A DNA stretch of 64,000 bases from Pseudomonas graminis (GTDB lineage Bacteria; Pseudomonadota; Gammaproteobacteria; Pseudomonadales; Pseudomonadaceae): NCBI RefSeq assembly GCF_002093745.1, contig NZ_MTSB01000011.1:124001-188000 (forward strand), written 5' to 3'. A model generated the notes under the pieces. The model was not told the origin of the DNA. It did not search any database and saw nothing but the letters and a program-made list of their open reading frames with translations. The first letter of the stretch is position 1, and the number at the start of each line of letters is the position of its first letter. The position numbers and the translations under genes are program-made. This document shows, in pieces, positions 27,187 through 35,137 of this stretch.

Positions 27187-27201
27187 TGGCACGGGCTTTG
27201 C
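27187..27201 (+). promoter_or_regulatory. Sigma-54 (-24/-12) promoter of the ATP-grasp operon
   Basis: TGGCACGGGCTTTGC matches the sigma-54 consensus TGGCACG-N4-TTGC exactly, with the GG and GC doublets 10 nt apart. Transcription would start near 27213, giving a leader of about 25 nt that contains the AAGGAG ribosome site before the ATG at 27238. This points to control by RpoN and an enhancer-binding protein, probably nitrogen-related. Confidence 0.8.
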
Positions 27202-27237
27202 GATGGTCTTGGTGTCCATGGTGACAAGGAGTACGGC

Positions 27238-28647
27238 ATGATCCGCACCTTTTATGACGAGATGTACGATGCTGGCGGTGTAGTCCGTCCGCATTATCGG
27301 GAGTTCGCCCGCTGGCTGGGTGATACACCTCCCGAGCTGCTGGCTCAACGCAGGCGCGAAGCCGATCTGCTGTTTCACCGTGCCGGAATCACCTTCACGC
27401 TGTATGGCGATGAGCAGGGGACCGAACGGCTCATTCCTTTCGATACCATCCCGCGCAGCATTCCGGCCAGCGAGTGGCGGGTTGTCGAGCGTGGTTGTAT
27501 TCAGCGCGTCAAGGCGCTGAACATGTTTCTGGCGGACCTGTATCACGACCAGCGCATCATCAAAGCGGGGATCATTCCTGCCGAGCAAGTGCTTGCCAAC
27601 GAACAGTATCAGCTGGCCATGCAGGGCCTGAACCTGCACCGTGATCTGTATTCGCATATTTCTGGCGTCGACCTGGTGCGCGACGGTGACGGCACGTATT
27701 ACGTGCTGGAAGACAACCTGCGAACCCCGAGCGGCGTGAGCTACATGCTGGAAGATCGCAAGATGATGATGCGATTGTTTCCGGAGCTGTTTTCGGCGCA
27801 GCGCATTGCGCCCATCGATCACTACCCGAATCTGCTGCTCGACACCCTCAAGAGTTCAAGCCATCTGGACAACCCCAGTGTTGTGGTCCTGACGCCCGGA
27901 CGCTTCAACAGCGCGTTTTTCGAGCATGCGTTTCTGGCTCGCGAGATGGGTGTCGAGCTGGTGGAAGGTGCCGATCTGTTTGTCCGTGATGACCGGGTGT
28001 TCATGCGCACCACTGATGGCCCGAAGGCTGTCGATGTGATCTACCGTCGCCTGGACGATGCGTTTCTTGATCCGCTGGCGTTCAACCCTGATTCGATGCT
28101 GGGCGTTCCCGGCCTGCTGGCGGCTTACCGTTCCGGCAATGTCGTGCTGGCCAACGCCATCGGTACTGGCGTCGCCGACGATAAATCGGTTTATCCGTAC
28201 GTCACTGACATGATTCGTTTCTACCTGGACGAGGAGCCGATTCTCAAGAACGTACCGACCTGGCAGTGCCGCAAGCCGGAAGAGCTGTCGCATGTGCTGG
28301 CCAATCTGGGCGACCTGGTGGTCAAGGAAACCCAAGGCTCCGGCGGTTACGGCATGCTGGTCGGCCCCGCAGCGACGGCCGCCGAGATCGAAGCCTTTCG
28401 GGCGCGTCTCAAGGCCAAGCCGCACGCCTACATTGCCCAGCCCACGTTGTGCCTGTCGACCTGTCCGACGTTTGTCGAGAACGGCATCGCCCCGCGACAT
28501 ATCGATTTGCGCCCCTTTGTGCTGTCCGGTCGTGAAACCCGCGTCGTGCCTGGCGGGCTTACCCGAGTGGCCTTGCGTGAAGGTTCGCTGGTGGTGAATT
28601 CGTCTCAGGGTGGCGGTACCAAAGACACCTGGGTGGTCGAGGATTAA
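27238..28647 (+). CDS. Circularly permuted type 2 ATP-grasp amidoligase-like protein (DUF404/DUF407)
   Basis: A 469-residue cytosolic protein of the circularly permuted ATP-grasp group, predicted to form peptide or isopeptide bonds with ATP. Recognisable blocks are YEMYDAGG-like FYDEMYDAGGVVRPHY at the start, YYVLEDNLRTPSGVSYML (about 150-167), VDVIYRRLDDAFLDPLAF, the Gly-rich ATP loop VVKETQGSGGYGMLVGP, and RHIDLRPFVLSG. It leads an operon with the alpha-E gene (12 bp on) and the transglutaminase-like gene. Product and substrate are unknown. The frame is open upstream to 27109 but AAGGAG sets this start. Confidence 0.92.
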   Translation: MIRTFYDEMYDAGGVVRPHYREFARWLGDTPPELLAQRRREADLLFHRAGITFTLYGDEQGTERLIPFDTIPRSIPASEWRVVERGCIQRVKALNMFLADLYHDQRIIKAGIIPAEQVLANEQYQLAMQGLNLHRDLYSHISGVDLVRDGDGTYYVLEDNLRTPSGVSYMLEDRKMMMRLFPELFSAQRIAPIDHYPNLLLDTLKSSSHLDNPSVVVLTPGRFNSAFFEHAFLAREMGVELVEGADLFVRDDRVFMRTTDGPKAVDVIYRRLDDAFLDPLAFNPDSMLGVPGLLAAYRSGNVVLANAIGTGVADDKSVYPYVTDMIRFYLDEEPILKNVPTWQCRKPEELSHVLANLGDLVVKETQGSGGYGMLVGPAATAAEIEAFRARLKAKPHAYIAQPTLCLSTCPTFVENGIAPRHIDLRPFVLSGRETRVVPGGLTRVALREGSLVVNSSQGGGTKDTWVVED

Positions 28648-28659
28648 GGATGCCTGCCA

Positions 28660-29619
28660 ATGTTAAGTAGAACTGCCTCGGATCTTTTCTGGATGTCGCG
28701 TTACCTGGAGCGAGCGGAGAACCTCGCCCGAATGCTGGACGTGAGCTATTCGCTGTCGTTGATGCCGCAGGACGGGCGCGGCGACGGGCTGGATGAAATC
28801 GCCATGCCCTTGCTGATCACCGGAACGCTGGAAACCTACATCGAGCGTCATGGTGAATTGCATGCCGAACGCATGCTGCATTTTTTCGCGCTCGACGCGA
28901 CCAACCCGGCCAGCATCTACAGCTGCCTGGGGGCCGCACGGGCCAGCGCACACGCGGTGCGCGGCCGTATTACTGCAGACATGTGGGAGAACATCAACTC
29001 CACCTGGCTGGAAATCCGTGGCATCGCCCAACAGGGGCTGACCCGTTACGGCATGAGCCGCTTCTGCGAGTGGGTCAAAGAGCGTTCGCACCTGTTTCGC
29101 GGTGCAACCTACGGCACCATCATGCGCAATGACGCTTTCCGTTTCATTCGTCTGGGAACATTCATCGAGCGCGCCGACAACACCATGCGCATGCTCGATG
29201 CGCGCTATGAAATGCTTGAGTTGCGTGGTCCCCAGGCCAATGCGGCGGCGGACAACTCGGCAGCGGGTTACTACCAGTGGAGCGCCTTGTTGCGCGCACT
29301 GTCGTCGTTCGAGGCCTACACCGAAGTCTATCGCGATGCACCGGGCGCACGTCAGGTGGCGGAGCTGCTGCTGTTGCGTGCCGACATTCCACGTTCGTTG
29401 CGCGCCTGTCTGGAAGAAATGGACGTCATTCTGGCCAGCTTGCCCGGCGTCAATGGTCGACCTGCGCAGCGCATGGCGGCCGAGATGGACGCAAGATTGC
29501 GCTACACCAGCATCGACGAGATCCTGGATGAAGGCCTGCATGAGTGGTTGAACGAATTCATTCCAATGCTGGCCCAACTGGGTGATGCGATTCATATTTC
29601 GTATCTGGAGGCTGCATGA
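28660..29619 (+). CDS. Alpha-E domain protein (DUF403)
   Basis: A 319-residue all-helical protein of the alpha-E/DUF403 family, starting MLSRTASDLFWMSRYLERAE. Conserved blocks are DNTMRMLDARYE and MWENINSTWLEIR. The family is almost always encoded with the circularly permuted ATP-grasp protein and a transglutaminase-like peptidase and is thought to work with them in making or cutting an unknown peptide. AAGGA precedes ATG. Its stop overlaps the next start by 4 bp (ATGA). Confidence 0.92.
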   Translation: MLSRTASDLFWMSRYLERAENLARMLDVSYSLSLMPQDGRGDGLDEIAMPLLITGTLETYIERHGELHAERMLHFFALDATNPASIYSCLGAARASAHAVRGRITADMWENINSTWLEIRGIAQQGLTRYGMSRFCEWVKERSHLFRGATYGTIMRNDAFRFIRLGTFIERADNTMRMLDARYEMLELRGPQANAAADNSAAGYYQWSALLRALSSFEAYTEVYRDAPGARQVAELLLLRADIPRSLRACLEEMDVILASLPGVNGRPAQRMAAEMDARLRYTSIDEILDEGLHEWLNEFIPMLAQLGDAIHISYLEAA

Positions 29620-30446
29620 GACTCTCTATAAGCCACGAAACCACCTACCACTACGATGATCAGGTGCGTTCCAGCATCCAGTATCTGCGCCTGACGCCCC
29701 ACGACAGCGAACGTCAGCAAGTGCTCAGCTGGCAATTGACGCTGCCTCGCCCGGTGCGCGCGCAGATCGATCCGTTCGGCAATATTCTGCACGTTCTGAG
29801 CCTTGAGGAACCTCACAAGGCGATCATCATCGGAGCGCGCGGTCAGGTCGAGATCGACGAGACCCGTGAGGCCGAGCGTGAAAGTCAGTCGGCGTTGCCG
29901 TTTTTGCGCGTCACTCGCCTGACCGAGCCGGATGAAGCCATTCGCAGTTTTGCAGCAACGGAATGTCGCAAGCGTGCTGATCGCACGGCGTTGATTGACC
30001 TGATGCACGCGCTCAATCAGCACATGACATACACCCAGGGTTCAACGGAAGTCGACACCAGTGCCGCCCAGGCGTTTGCCGGACGCTCCGGCGTCTGTCA
30101 GGACCACACTCATGCGTTTCTGGCCTGCGCCCGCAGCCTTGGGGTGCCTGCACGTTACGTGTCCGGTTACCTGTGCAGCGAAGACAGCGAACACCTGTCC
30201 AGCCATGCCTGGGCCGAGGCGTGGATCGATGACGCCTGGTACAGCTTCGACGTGACTAACCAGTTGGCCATTCCCGAGCGTCATCTAAAGCTGGCGGTCG
30301 GGCTGGATTATCTGGATGCCTGCCCGGTACGCGGAATGCGCCGTGGCGGAGGGTCTGAGCAGATGCATGCCAAGGTGGTGGTTTCGCCCATGACCGGCAC
30401 GCCAAAGGTGAAAACCCGAGTGCAGGTTCAGGCGCAGCATCAATAA
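29616..30446 (+). CDS. Transglutaminase-like cysteine peptidase
   Basis: A 276-residue protein. An N-terminal beta domain (MRLSISHETTYHYDDQVRSS) precedes a transglutaminase-like core with the full triad: Cys in AGRSGVCQDHTHAF, His in SSHAWAEAWI and Asp in YSFDVTNQLA. There is no signal peptide, so it acts in the cytosol. In the usual Anbu neighbourhood this gene is followed by the proteasome-like Anbu; here the strand changes 63 bp later and no Anbu is present. It is translationally coupled to the alpha-E gene. Confidence 0.92.
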   Translation: MRLSISHETTYHYDDQVRSSIQYLRLTPHDSERQQVLSWQLTLPRPVRAQIDPFGNILHVLSLEEPHKAIIIGARGQVEIDETREAERESQSALPFLRVTRLTEPDEAIRSFAATECRKRADRTALIDLMHALNQHMTYTQGSTEVDTSAAQAFAGRSGVCQDHTHAFLACARSLGVPARYVSGYLCSEDSEHLSSHAWAEAWIDDAWYSFDVTNQLAIPERHLKLAVGLDYLDACPVRGMRRGGGSEQMHAKVVVSPMTGTPKVKTRVQVQAQHQ

Positions 30447-30509
30447 TGTTCAAGCCGTGACTACGAGTTGACCGGGCAGGTGGCCGGGGCGTGATAACCC
30501 GGCCGCCCG

Positions 30510-30881
30510 TTATTCCGCGGGGTCATCAGTGATGTCATAAAGCGCATTGTGCAGTTCTTCGTAATTGCCGCCATTGATGACGCTGAAGTAGCCTGCGGCC
30601 CTGAGCTTTTCCTGAGCCTTGTCGGCTTTACTGTCCGTACTGCTGAAGATGACGAACACCGCATTGCGGTCATTCAGCACCTGCTTCATCTGATTGACCA
30701 GCCGTCTCTCGTCAACCCGTACGGCGTTCAGGACCGTGCCTGCCTCGTAGTCGGTCTGACTGCGAACATCCATCGCCAGTTTGCCTTCCTTCAATGCCGT
30801 TACGGCCGCAGCCTGATCCACGACTCCCGCCTGAGCGGCCACACTGCCGACAAGCGCAAAAACCGCAATCCATTGGCGCAT
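30510..30881 (-). CDS. Exported rhodanese-like protein lacking the catalytic Cys
   Basis: A 123-residue protein with a signal peptide (MRQWIAVFALVGSVAAQA) and one rhodanese fold: LAMDVRSQTDYEAGTVLNAV (the DVR and E-x-G elements) then VFVIFSSTDSKADKAQEKLR. In active enzymes the latter position reads like CRSGNRS; here it is SSTDSKA and the whole protein has no cysteine. It would therefore be a sulfurtransferase-dead periplasmic binder. GGGAGG precedes ATG. Convergent with the transglutaminase gene. Confidence 0.85.
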   Translation of the reverse strand: MRQWIAVFALVGSVAAQAGVVDQAAAVTALKEGKLAMDVRSQTDYEAGTVLNAVRVDERRLVNQMKQVLNDRNAVFVIFSSTDSKADKAQEKLRAAGYFSVINGGNYEELHNALYDITDDPAE

Positions 30882-30948
30882 ACACCTACCTCCCTCGATA
30901 CGAGTGGAAATAGTGGCACAGTTGCCTGTGGTCCGAAAGCGTGCCGAC

Positions 30949-31050
30949 TCAGCCGAACAGCCTATTCAGATTGGGCACGATCAACAGCAGGGCGGTGGTG
31001 AAAAGTATGAGCCCTGCCTGACGTACTTTGGAGTGTTTGAACTTGAACAT
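30949..31050 (-). CDS. Small single-pass membrane protein (33 residues)
   Basis: A very short ORF with a basic start (MFKFKHSKVRQ) and one hydrophobic helix (AGLILFTTALLLIVPNL) ending NRLFG. AAGGCGG lies 6 nt before ATG. The charge pattern predicts N-in topology. I know no function. It is 67 bp upstream of the rhodanese-like gene on the same strand and might share its transcript. Confidence 0.55.
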   Translation of the reverse strand: MFKFKHSKVRQAGLILFTTALLLIVPNLNRLFG

Positions 31051-31487
31051 GGCTGACCGCCTTTTGTTGTTATTCCTGAGCGACAGAAGCACGTCGAATT
31101 CCACAGCGGGTATTCGTCGGCTGGCAAGGTGTACGTTGAACAGGCAGGCCCGGTCAAATGACCGCTGACCCTGGCGCTGAATGGATTCTGCGCCGGTCCT
31201 GTTACAACACTAACCATAGAGCTCAGACATCGGCTGGTTTAGATCTGTTAGGCATGTGCGCGCAAAAAATTTGATCTTAGTGTTATTAACTAATCGGGTT
31301 CGGCACGCTCAGGCCCTTGCTAGACACTTCAAGCAGAACCGTAAGACCTCTACCGTTCGTCTGAGTCAGACATTTCGTACAGCGGCCAAACGCCCGGTAC
31401 AGGCGCGCTCACTGCTTGATTTGATCAAGCCTTCAAGGCAGGCTCTGCCGTGCGCTCTTGCCTCATCACTGTTTCAGGGTCTCATTT
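31051..31487. other. Intergenic region upstream of the glutamine amidotransferase gene
   Basis: A 437-bp gap between divergent genes. I see an AT-rich patch at 31262-31290 and an imperfectly spaced palindrome CTTGA-N5-TCAAG at 31415-31429, about 60 bp before the amidotransferase start, which could be an operator. No convincing ORF, tRNA or repeat. Confidence 0.4.
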
Positions 31488-32213
31488 ATGTCGTTACGCA
31501 TCTGTATTCTTGAAACCGATAACCTTCGTCCTGAACTGGTCGAGCAGTATCACGGGTACGGACGGATGTTCGAACGGCTGTTTGCCCGCCAACCGATTGC
31601 TGCCGAGTTATCGGTATACAACGTGGTACAGGGAATCTATCCACCCGAGAACGAACGATTCGATGCCTACCTGGTGACCGGCAGCAAAGCCGATTCGTTT
31701 GGCACCGATCCGTGGATTCAAGTCTTGAAGGCGTATTTACTGGCGCTTTATCAGCGTGGCGAAAAGCTGCTGGGGATTTGTTTCGGCCACCAGTTGCTGG
31801 CCTTGCTGCTGGGCGGCAAGACCGAGCGTGCCGCACAAGGCTGGGGCGTCGGTATCCATCACTACCAGTTGGGAACCGCCAGACCGTGGATGACACCGGT
31901 CATGGACACGCTCACGCTGCTGATCAGTCATCAGGATCAGGTCACCGCGCTGCCCGAGCAAGCGACGGTCATTGCCTCCAGCGAGTTCTGTCCTTTTGCG
32001 GCCTATCACATCAATGATCAGGTGCTGTGTTTCCAGGGGCACCCGGAGTTCATTCACGAATTCTCACGCAGCTTGCTGGACCTTCGTCAGGAGGCGCTGG
32101 GCGAGCAGGTTTATCAGCAGGGTGTCGCCAGCCTGGACCATGATCACCACGGCGCTACCGTTGCGGAGTGGATGATGCGTTTCGTGGCGCACAAACCGGA
32201 AGGCCGGGCCTGA
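31488..32213 (+). CDS. Class I glutamine amidotransferase-like protein
   Basis: A 241-residue cytosolic GATase1 protein. The nucleophile elbow is LLGICFGHQLLALLLGG, the second element is ISHQDQV, and the His-Glu pair lies in CFQGHPEFIH, so the Cys-His-Glu triad is complete. It resembles the stand-alone GMP-synthase-glutaminase-like group, some members of which cut gamma-glutamyl compounds. It is 1 kb from the amidoligase-type operon, so a nitrogen-metabolism tie is possible but unproven. The ATG at 31488 is preceded by AGGG. Confidence 0.85.
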   Translation: MSLRICILETDNLRPELVEQYHGYGRMFERLFARQPIAAELSVYNVVQGIYPPENERFDAYLVTGSKADSFGTDPWIQVLKAYLLALYQRGEKLLGICFGHQLLALLLGGKTERAAQGWGVGIHHYQLGTARPWMTPVMDTLTLLISHQDQVTALPEQATVIASSEFCPFAAYHINDQVLCFQGHPEFIHEFSRSLLDLRQEALGEQVYQQGVASLDHDHHGATVAEWMMRFVAHKPEGRA

Positions 32214-32247
32214 TCCGAGCGCCATTTCCGGGCGACCGGCACTGGCG

Positions 32248-33219
32248 CTACAGCCATCCCGACCTTTTGAAGCTGGCGAACAGCGCTGCACAGCCACCAA
32301 AGATCACGCCCAGCACAATGAAGTAACCGTAGTGCCAGGTGAGTTCCGGCATGTTCTCGAAGTTCATGCCGTAGATGCCGGCAATCGCCGTCGGGAAGGC
32401 CAGGATCGCAGCCCAGCCGGCAAATTTACGCTGCACGATGCTCTGTCGCGACGACTCCAGCAGCAGGCCGATTTCAATGGTCTGGCTGGCGATATCGCAC
32501 AGATTGCCCAGGTCTTCCATCTGCCGTTTGACGTGAATTTCGACATCGCGGAAGTAGGGCCGCATGTTTTTGTCGATGAACGGGAAGCTGAGACGCTGCA
32601 ATTCCTCGCCCACTTCCACCATCGGAGCCACGTAGCGACGCATTCGCAGCAGGTCGCGGCGCAGGGCGTGAATGTGCTGGATGTCGGATTCGCGCAATGA
32701 ACCGCCGATCACGCTCTGTTCCAGCAGTTCGAGTTCGGTGTGGATGGCCTCGGTGACCGGCTGGTAGTTCTCGGTCACGAAATCCAGCAGGGCGTACAGC
32801 ACGAAGTCTTCGCCGTGCTCCAGCAACAGCGGCCGCGCTTCGCAACGCTGACGCACCAGCCCGTAAGACTTGGAGTGGCCATTGCGCGACGTGATGATGT
32901 AGCCCTTGCCGGCAAAGATATGGGTTTCGATGAACAGTAGCTTGCCGTTGTCGCGCACGGGGGCGTAGGTCACGATGAACAGTGCGTCGCCGAAGGTTTC
33001 GAGCTTCGGACGGCTATGAACCTCCATGGCATCTTCCAGGGCCAGTTCATGGAGATTGAACTGCGCCTTGAGACTGGTCAGCTCATCAGCGCTGGGTTGT
33101 TCCAGCCCGATCCAGACGAAGTGTTCGGGTTTGGCGGCCCAGGCGGCGCCTTCTTCGAGGGTAATGTCGCGTACTTTCTTGCCTTTGCTGTACACAGCTG
33201 CTGCAACAACTCGACCCAT
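32248..33219 (-). CDS. CorA-family Mg2+/Co2+ transporter
   Basis: A 323-residue protein. A large cytosolic alpha/beta-helical part is followed by a long helix and two C-terminal membrane helices, with the selectivity motif YGMNF in GIYGMNFENMPEL. CorA forms a pentameric divalent-cation channel gated by cytosolic Mg2+. The EN-P-E loop after GMN is normal. It ends 35 bp from the convergent amidotransferase gene. Confidence 0.93.
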   Translation of the reverse strand: MGRVVAAAVYSKGKKVRDITLEEGAAWAAKPEHFVWIGLEQPSADELTSLKAQFNLHELALEDAMEVHSRPKLETFGDALFIVTYAPVRDNGKLLFIETHIFAGKGYIITSRNGHSKSYGLVRQRCEARPLLLEHGEDFVLYALLDFVTENYQPVTEAIHTELELLEQSVIGGSLRESDIQHIHALRRDLLRMRRYVAPMVEVGEELQRLSFPFIDKNMRPYFRDVEIHVKRQMEDLGNLCDIASQTIEIGLLLESSRQSIVQRKFAGWAAILAFPTAIAGIYGMNFENMPELTWHYGYFIVLGVIFGGCAALFASFKRSGWL

Positions 33220-33312
33220 GGTGCTATCACTTCTTCAATATGTCAGTGGCGCAAAGGTTCATGCGCGGTTGCTGATCAGATTGATCAAATGCGGATGAGT
33301 TCGCCGGTAAAG

Positions 33313-33332
33313 AAAAGCCCGCGTATGCGGGC
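33313..33332 (-). terminator. Rho-independent terminator (leftward)
   Basis: On the minus strand GCCCGC-ATAC-GCGGGC is followed by TTTTC. It lies 13 bp past the crotonase stop codon and separates that gene from corA. Confidence 0.8.
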
Positions 33333-33344
33333 CGGAGTTGCGTA

Positions 33345-34034
33345 TCAAAGCATGTGCTGGCGGTCCTGTTCAATGGCGGCTTCAAGCGTGTCGAGCAGGG
33401 CTTTTCTGACCTTGAGCTTGGTCTTCTTGTGGGCGTTCATGTTGATCTTCTTGAACTGGGCTGCGACCGCCAGCGCGGCGCCTTTCAGCTCTTCGACGCT
33501 GACCACCTTGTCCAGAAAGCCTGCAGCCATCGCACCCTCGGGATCAAACATCTCGGCGTTGATCACCGAGCGATTGAAGGCGGACTTGCGCAGGCGGTCA
33601 CGCGCCAGTTCGATACCGGCGTGGTGCATGGTCATGCCGATCTGTACTTCGTTAAGCCCGATGCTGAACGGCCCCGCGACCCCGATTCGGTAATCGGCGG
33701 ACAGCAGCAAAAAAGCGCCTTTGGCAACGGCATGGCCGGGGCAGGCGACGATGATCGGGAAGGGGTGTGACAGCATTCGCCGTGCCAGCGTCGAGCCTTG
33801 GGCAACCAGGTTGATAGCGGCTTCGGCGCTCGACGTCATGACCTTAAGGTCATAGCCACCCGAGAGAATACCGGGCTGGCCGGTCAGGATGACGATTGCC
33901 CGGTCCTTTTCCGCCTGATCCAGTGCGGCATTGAACGCAACGATCACGTCCGGGGAAATGGCATTGACCTTGCCGTTGTTCAGGGTCAGCGTGGCGACAC
34001 CGTCGTCCAGATGGTACGAGACCAGATCACTCAT
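33345..34034 (-). CDS. Crotonase / enoyl-CoA hydratase-isomerase family protein
   Basis: A 229-residue single crotonase fold. The first oxyanion loop is GILSGGYDLK and the second GHAVAKGAFLLLSADYRIG. The usual catalytic Glu positions around the second loop are not obvious: the region reads PFSIGLNEVQIGMTM, with one Glu in NEV. It acts on an acyl-CoA thioester, but reaction type cannot be assigned. AAAGGAA precedes ATG. Monocistronic, with its own terminator. Confidence 0.88.
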   Translation of the reverse strand: MSDLVSYHLDDGVATLTLNNGKVNAISPDVIVAFNAALDQAEKDRAIVILTGQPGILSGGYDLKVMTSSAEAAINLVAQGSTLARRMLSHPFPIIVACPGHAVAKGAFLLLSADYRIGVAGPFSIGLNEVQIGMTMHHAGIELARDRLRKSAFNRSVINAEMFDPEGAMAAGFLDKVVSVEELKGAALAVAAQFKKINMNAHKKTKLKVRKALLDTLEAAIEQDRQHML

Positions 34035-34155
34035 GGCGTGATTCCTTTATTGAAGTGAGCAGACGTTACTCACCCCTAAACAAGAGGTAAAGCGCTGACT
34101 GCCGGGTCACGACACAGCTTTTCCAGAAATGAGCTGTTCTGGCGCAAACACCCCA

Positions 34156-34326
34156 GGTTCTGTACGAAAAGTCGGCGAGCGAAGGTCAGGCAAGGCAAAA
34201 ACAGGCGAGGAACGGCCGGGGTCGCGCCCGACTCTACTGTTTGTAAATGAGCATTCCGATTGGACTCGCATCCGAGCCTGTTTTTAACGCAGCATCACCG
34301 AGCGCAGCCACTTTACGTACAGAGCC
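34156..34326. mobile_element. MITE-like element with imperfect terminal inverted repeats
   Basis: The ends GGTTCTGTACGAAAAGTCGG and, read from the other side, GGCTCTGTACGTAAAGTGGC match at 15 of the first 18 bases. Subterminal GCAAAAACAGGC and GCCTGTTTTTAACGC extend the symmetry inward to about 50 bp per side. No ORF lies inside, so it is a 171-bp non-autonomous element of an IS whose ends have this form. No clean target duplication is visible. It ends 6 bp past the stop codon of the gene at 34333 and fills most of the 34035-34332 gap. Confidence 0.65.
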
Positions 34327-34332
34327 TAGGGC

Positions 34333-34626
34333 TCACGGCTGGATATCATTCAGCCCGCAATACTCTTCCCACTCCATGCCCAGCGCTTCTGCGACCTGAG
34401 TGTGAGCCTCCAGGCGCATGCTTTTCAATTGCTCTGGCGATTCGGCAATCAATTCCAGCGCCAGCTCCCAAGGCTCGATGCCCTGACTCTCGGCTTCGTC
34501 CTCAAACGCCCATTGCACCTGCTGTTTTTGTTCCTTAGCGCTCAACACGCTGATTTCATCCTTCAGGGTCGGATGGGTCGCGAGGTATTTCGCCAGCGCA
34601 GCCTCGTTCCACTCAAGTGTGTTCAT
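34333..34626 (-). CDS. Small conserved hypothetical protein
   Basis: A 97-residue acidic all-helical soluble protein, MNTLEWNEAALAKYLATHPT, with a mostly Glu/Ala/Leu composition (EAESQGIEPWELALELIAESPEQL). I think it belongs to a small Pseudomonas family but cannot name it safely. The start at 34626 is the family-like one; the frame is open to 34680. The MITE ends just beyond its stop. Confidence 0.65.
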   Translation of the reverse strand: MNTLEWNEAALAKYLATHPTLKDEISVLSAKEQKQQVQWAFEDEAESQGIEPWELALELIAESPEQLKSMRLEAHTQVAEALGMEWEEYCGLNDIQP

Positions 34627-34784
34627 ACCCGTTCCTCGCACTGATTGATGGCCGGGCCGCCTCCTTGGGCCGCCTGGCAAGACGGCGTGATTGTGCGGGA
34701 GGCGTTCATTGATGTCAGCACCTGAACACGATAATCGCTAGAGTGTCCGAGCATTTATCACTATCCAGTCAAGAGGACATCGAC

Positions 34785-35114
34785 ATGATCAAAGTCAGCG
34801 TGCTGTATGCGTACGAAGAGGGTGCCCGTTTTGATCACGACTACTACCGCGACAAGCACTTGCCGCTGGTGCAGAAGCTGATGGGCAGCTATTGCAAGGG
34901 CTACAGCGTCGACAGAGGCATAGGCGGTGCGACACCCGGTTCGGATCCGCGGTACATCGCCATGTGCCACATCTACAGCGACTCCATCGAGGACTTCGAA
35001 GCCGGGATGGGGCCACACTCTAAGCAGATCAATGGCGACATCATTAACTACACCGATCTGATTCCCGAGATGCTGATCAGTGAAGTGCGCGCCGATGTCA
35101 AAACCGCGGGGTAG
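34785..35114 (+). CDS. EthD-family protein
   Basis: A 109-residue dimeric alpha/beta-barrel (ferredoxin-like) protein: MIKVSVLYAYEEGARFDHDYYRDKHLPLVQKLMG, with the characteristic H-x-P (KHLPL), and later FEAGMGPHSKQINGDIINYTD. EthD-domain proteins are small oxidoreductase or accessory proteins named after ether degradation; most genomic copies have no known substrate. AAGAGGA precedes ATG at 34785. Confidence 0.88.
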   Translation: MIKVSVLYAYEEGARFDHDYYRDKHLPLVQKLMGSYCKGYSVDRGIGGATPGSDPRYIAMCHIYSDSIEDFEAGMGPHSKQINGDIINYTDLIPEMLISEVRADVKTAG

Positions 35115-35137
35115 GTGGCGGCACTTCTCGCCGGATC

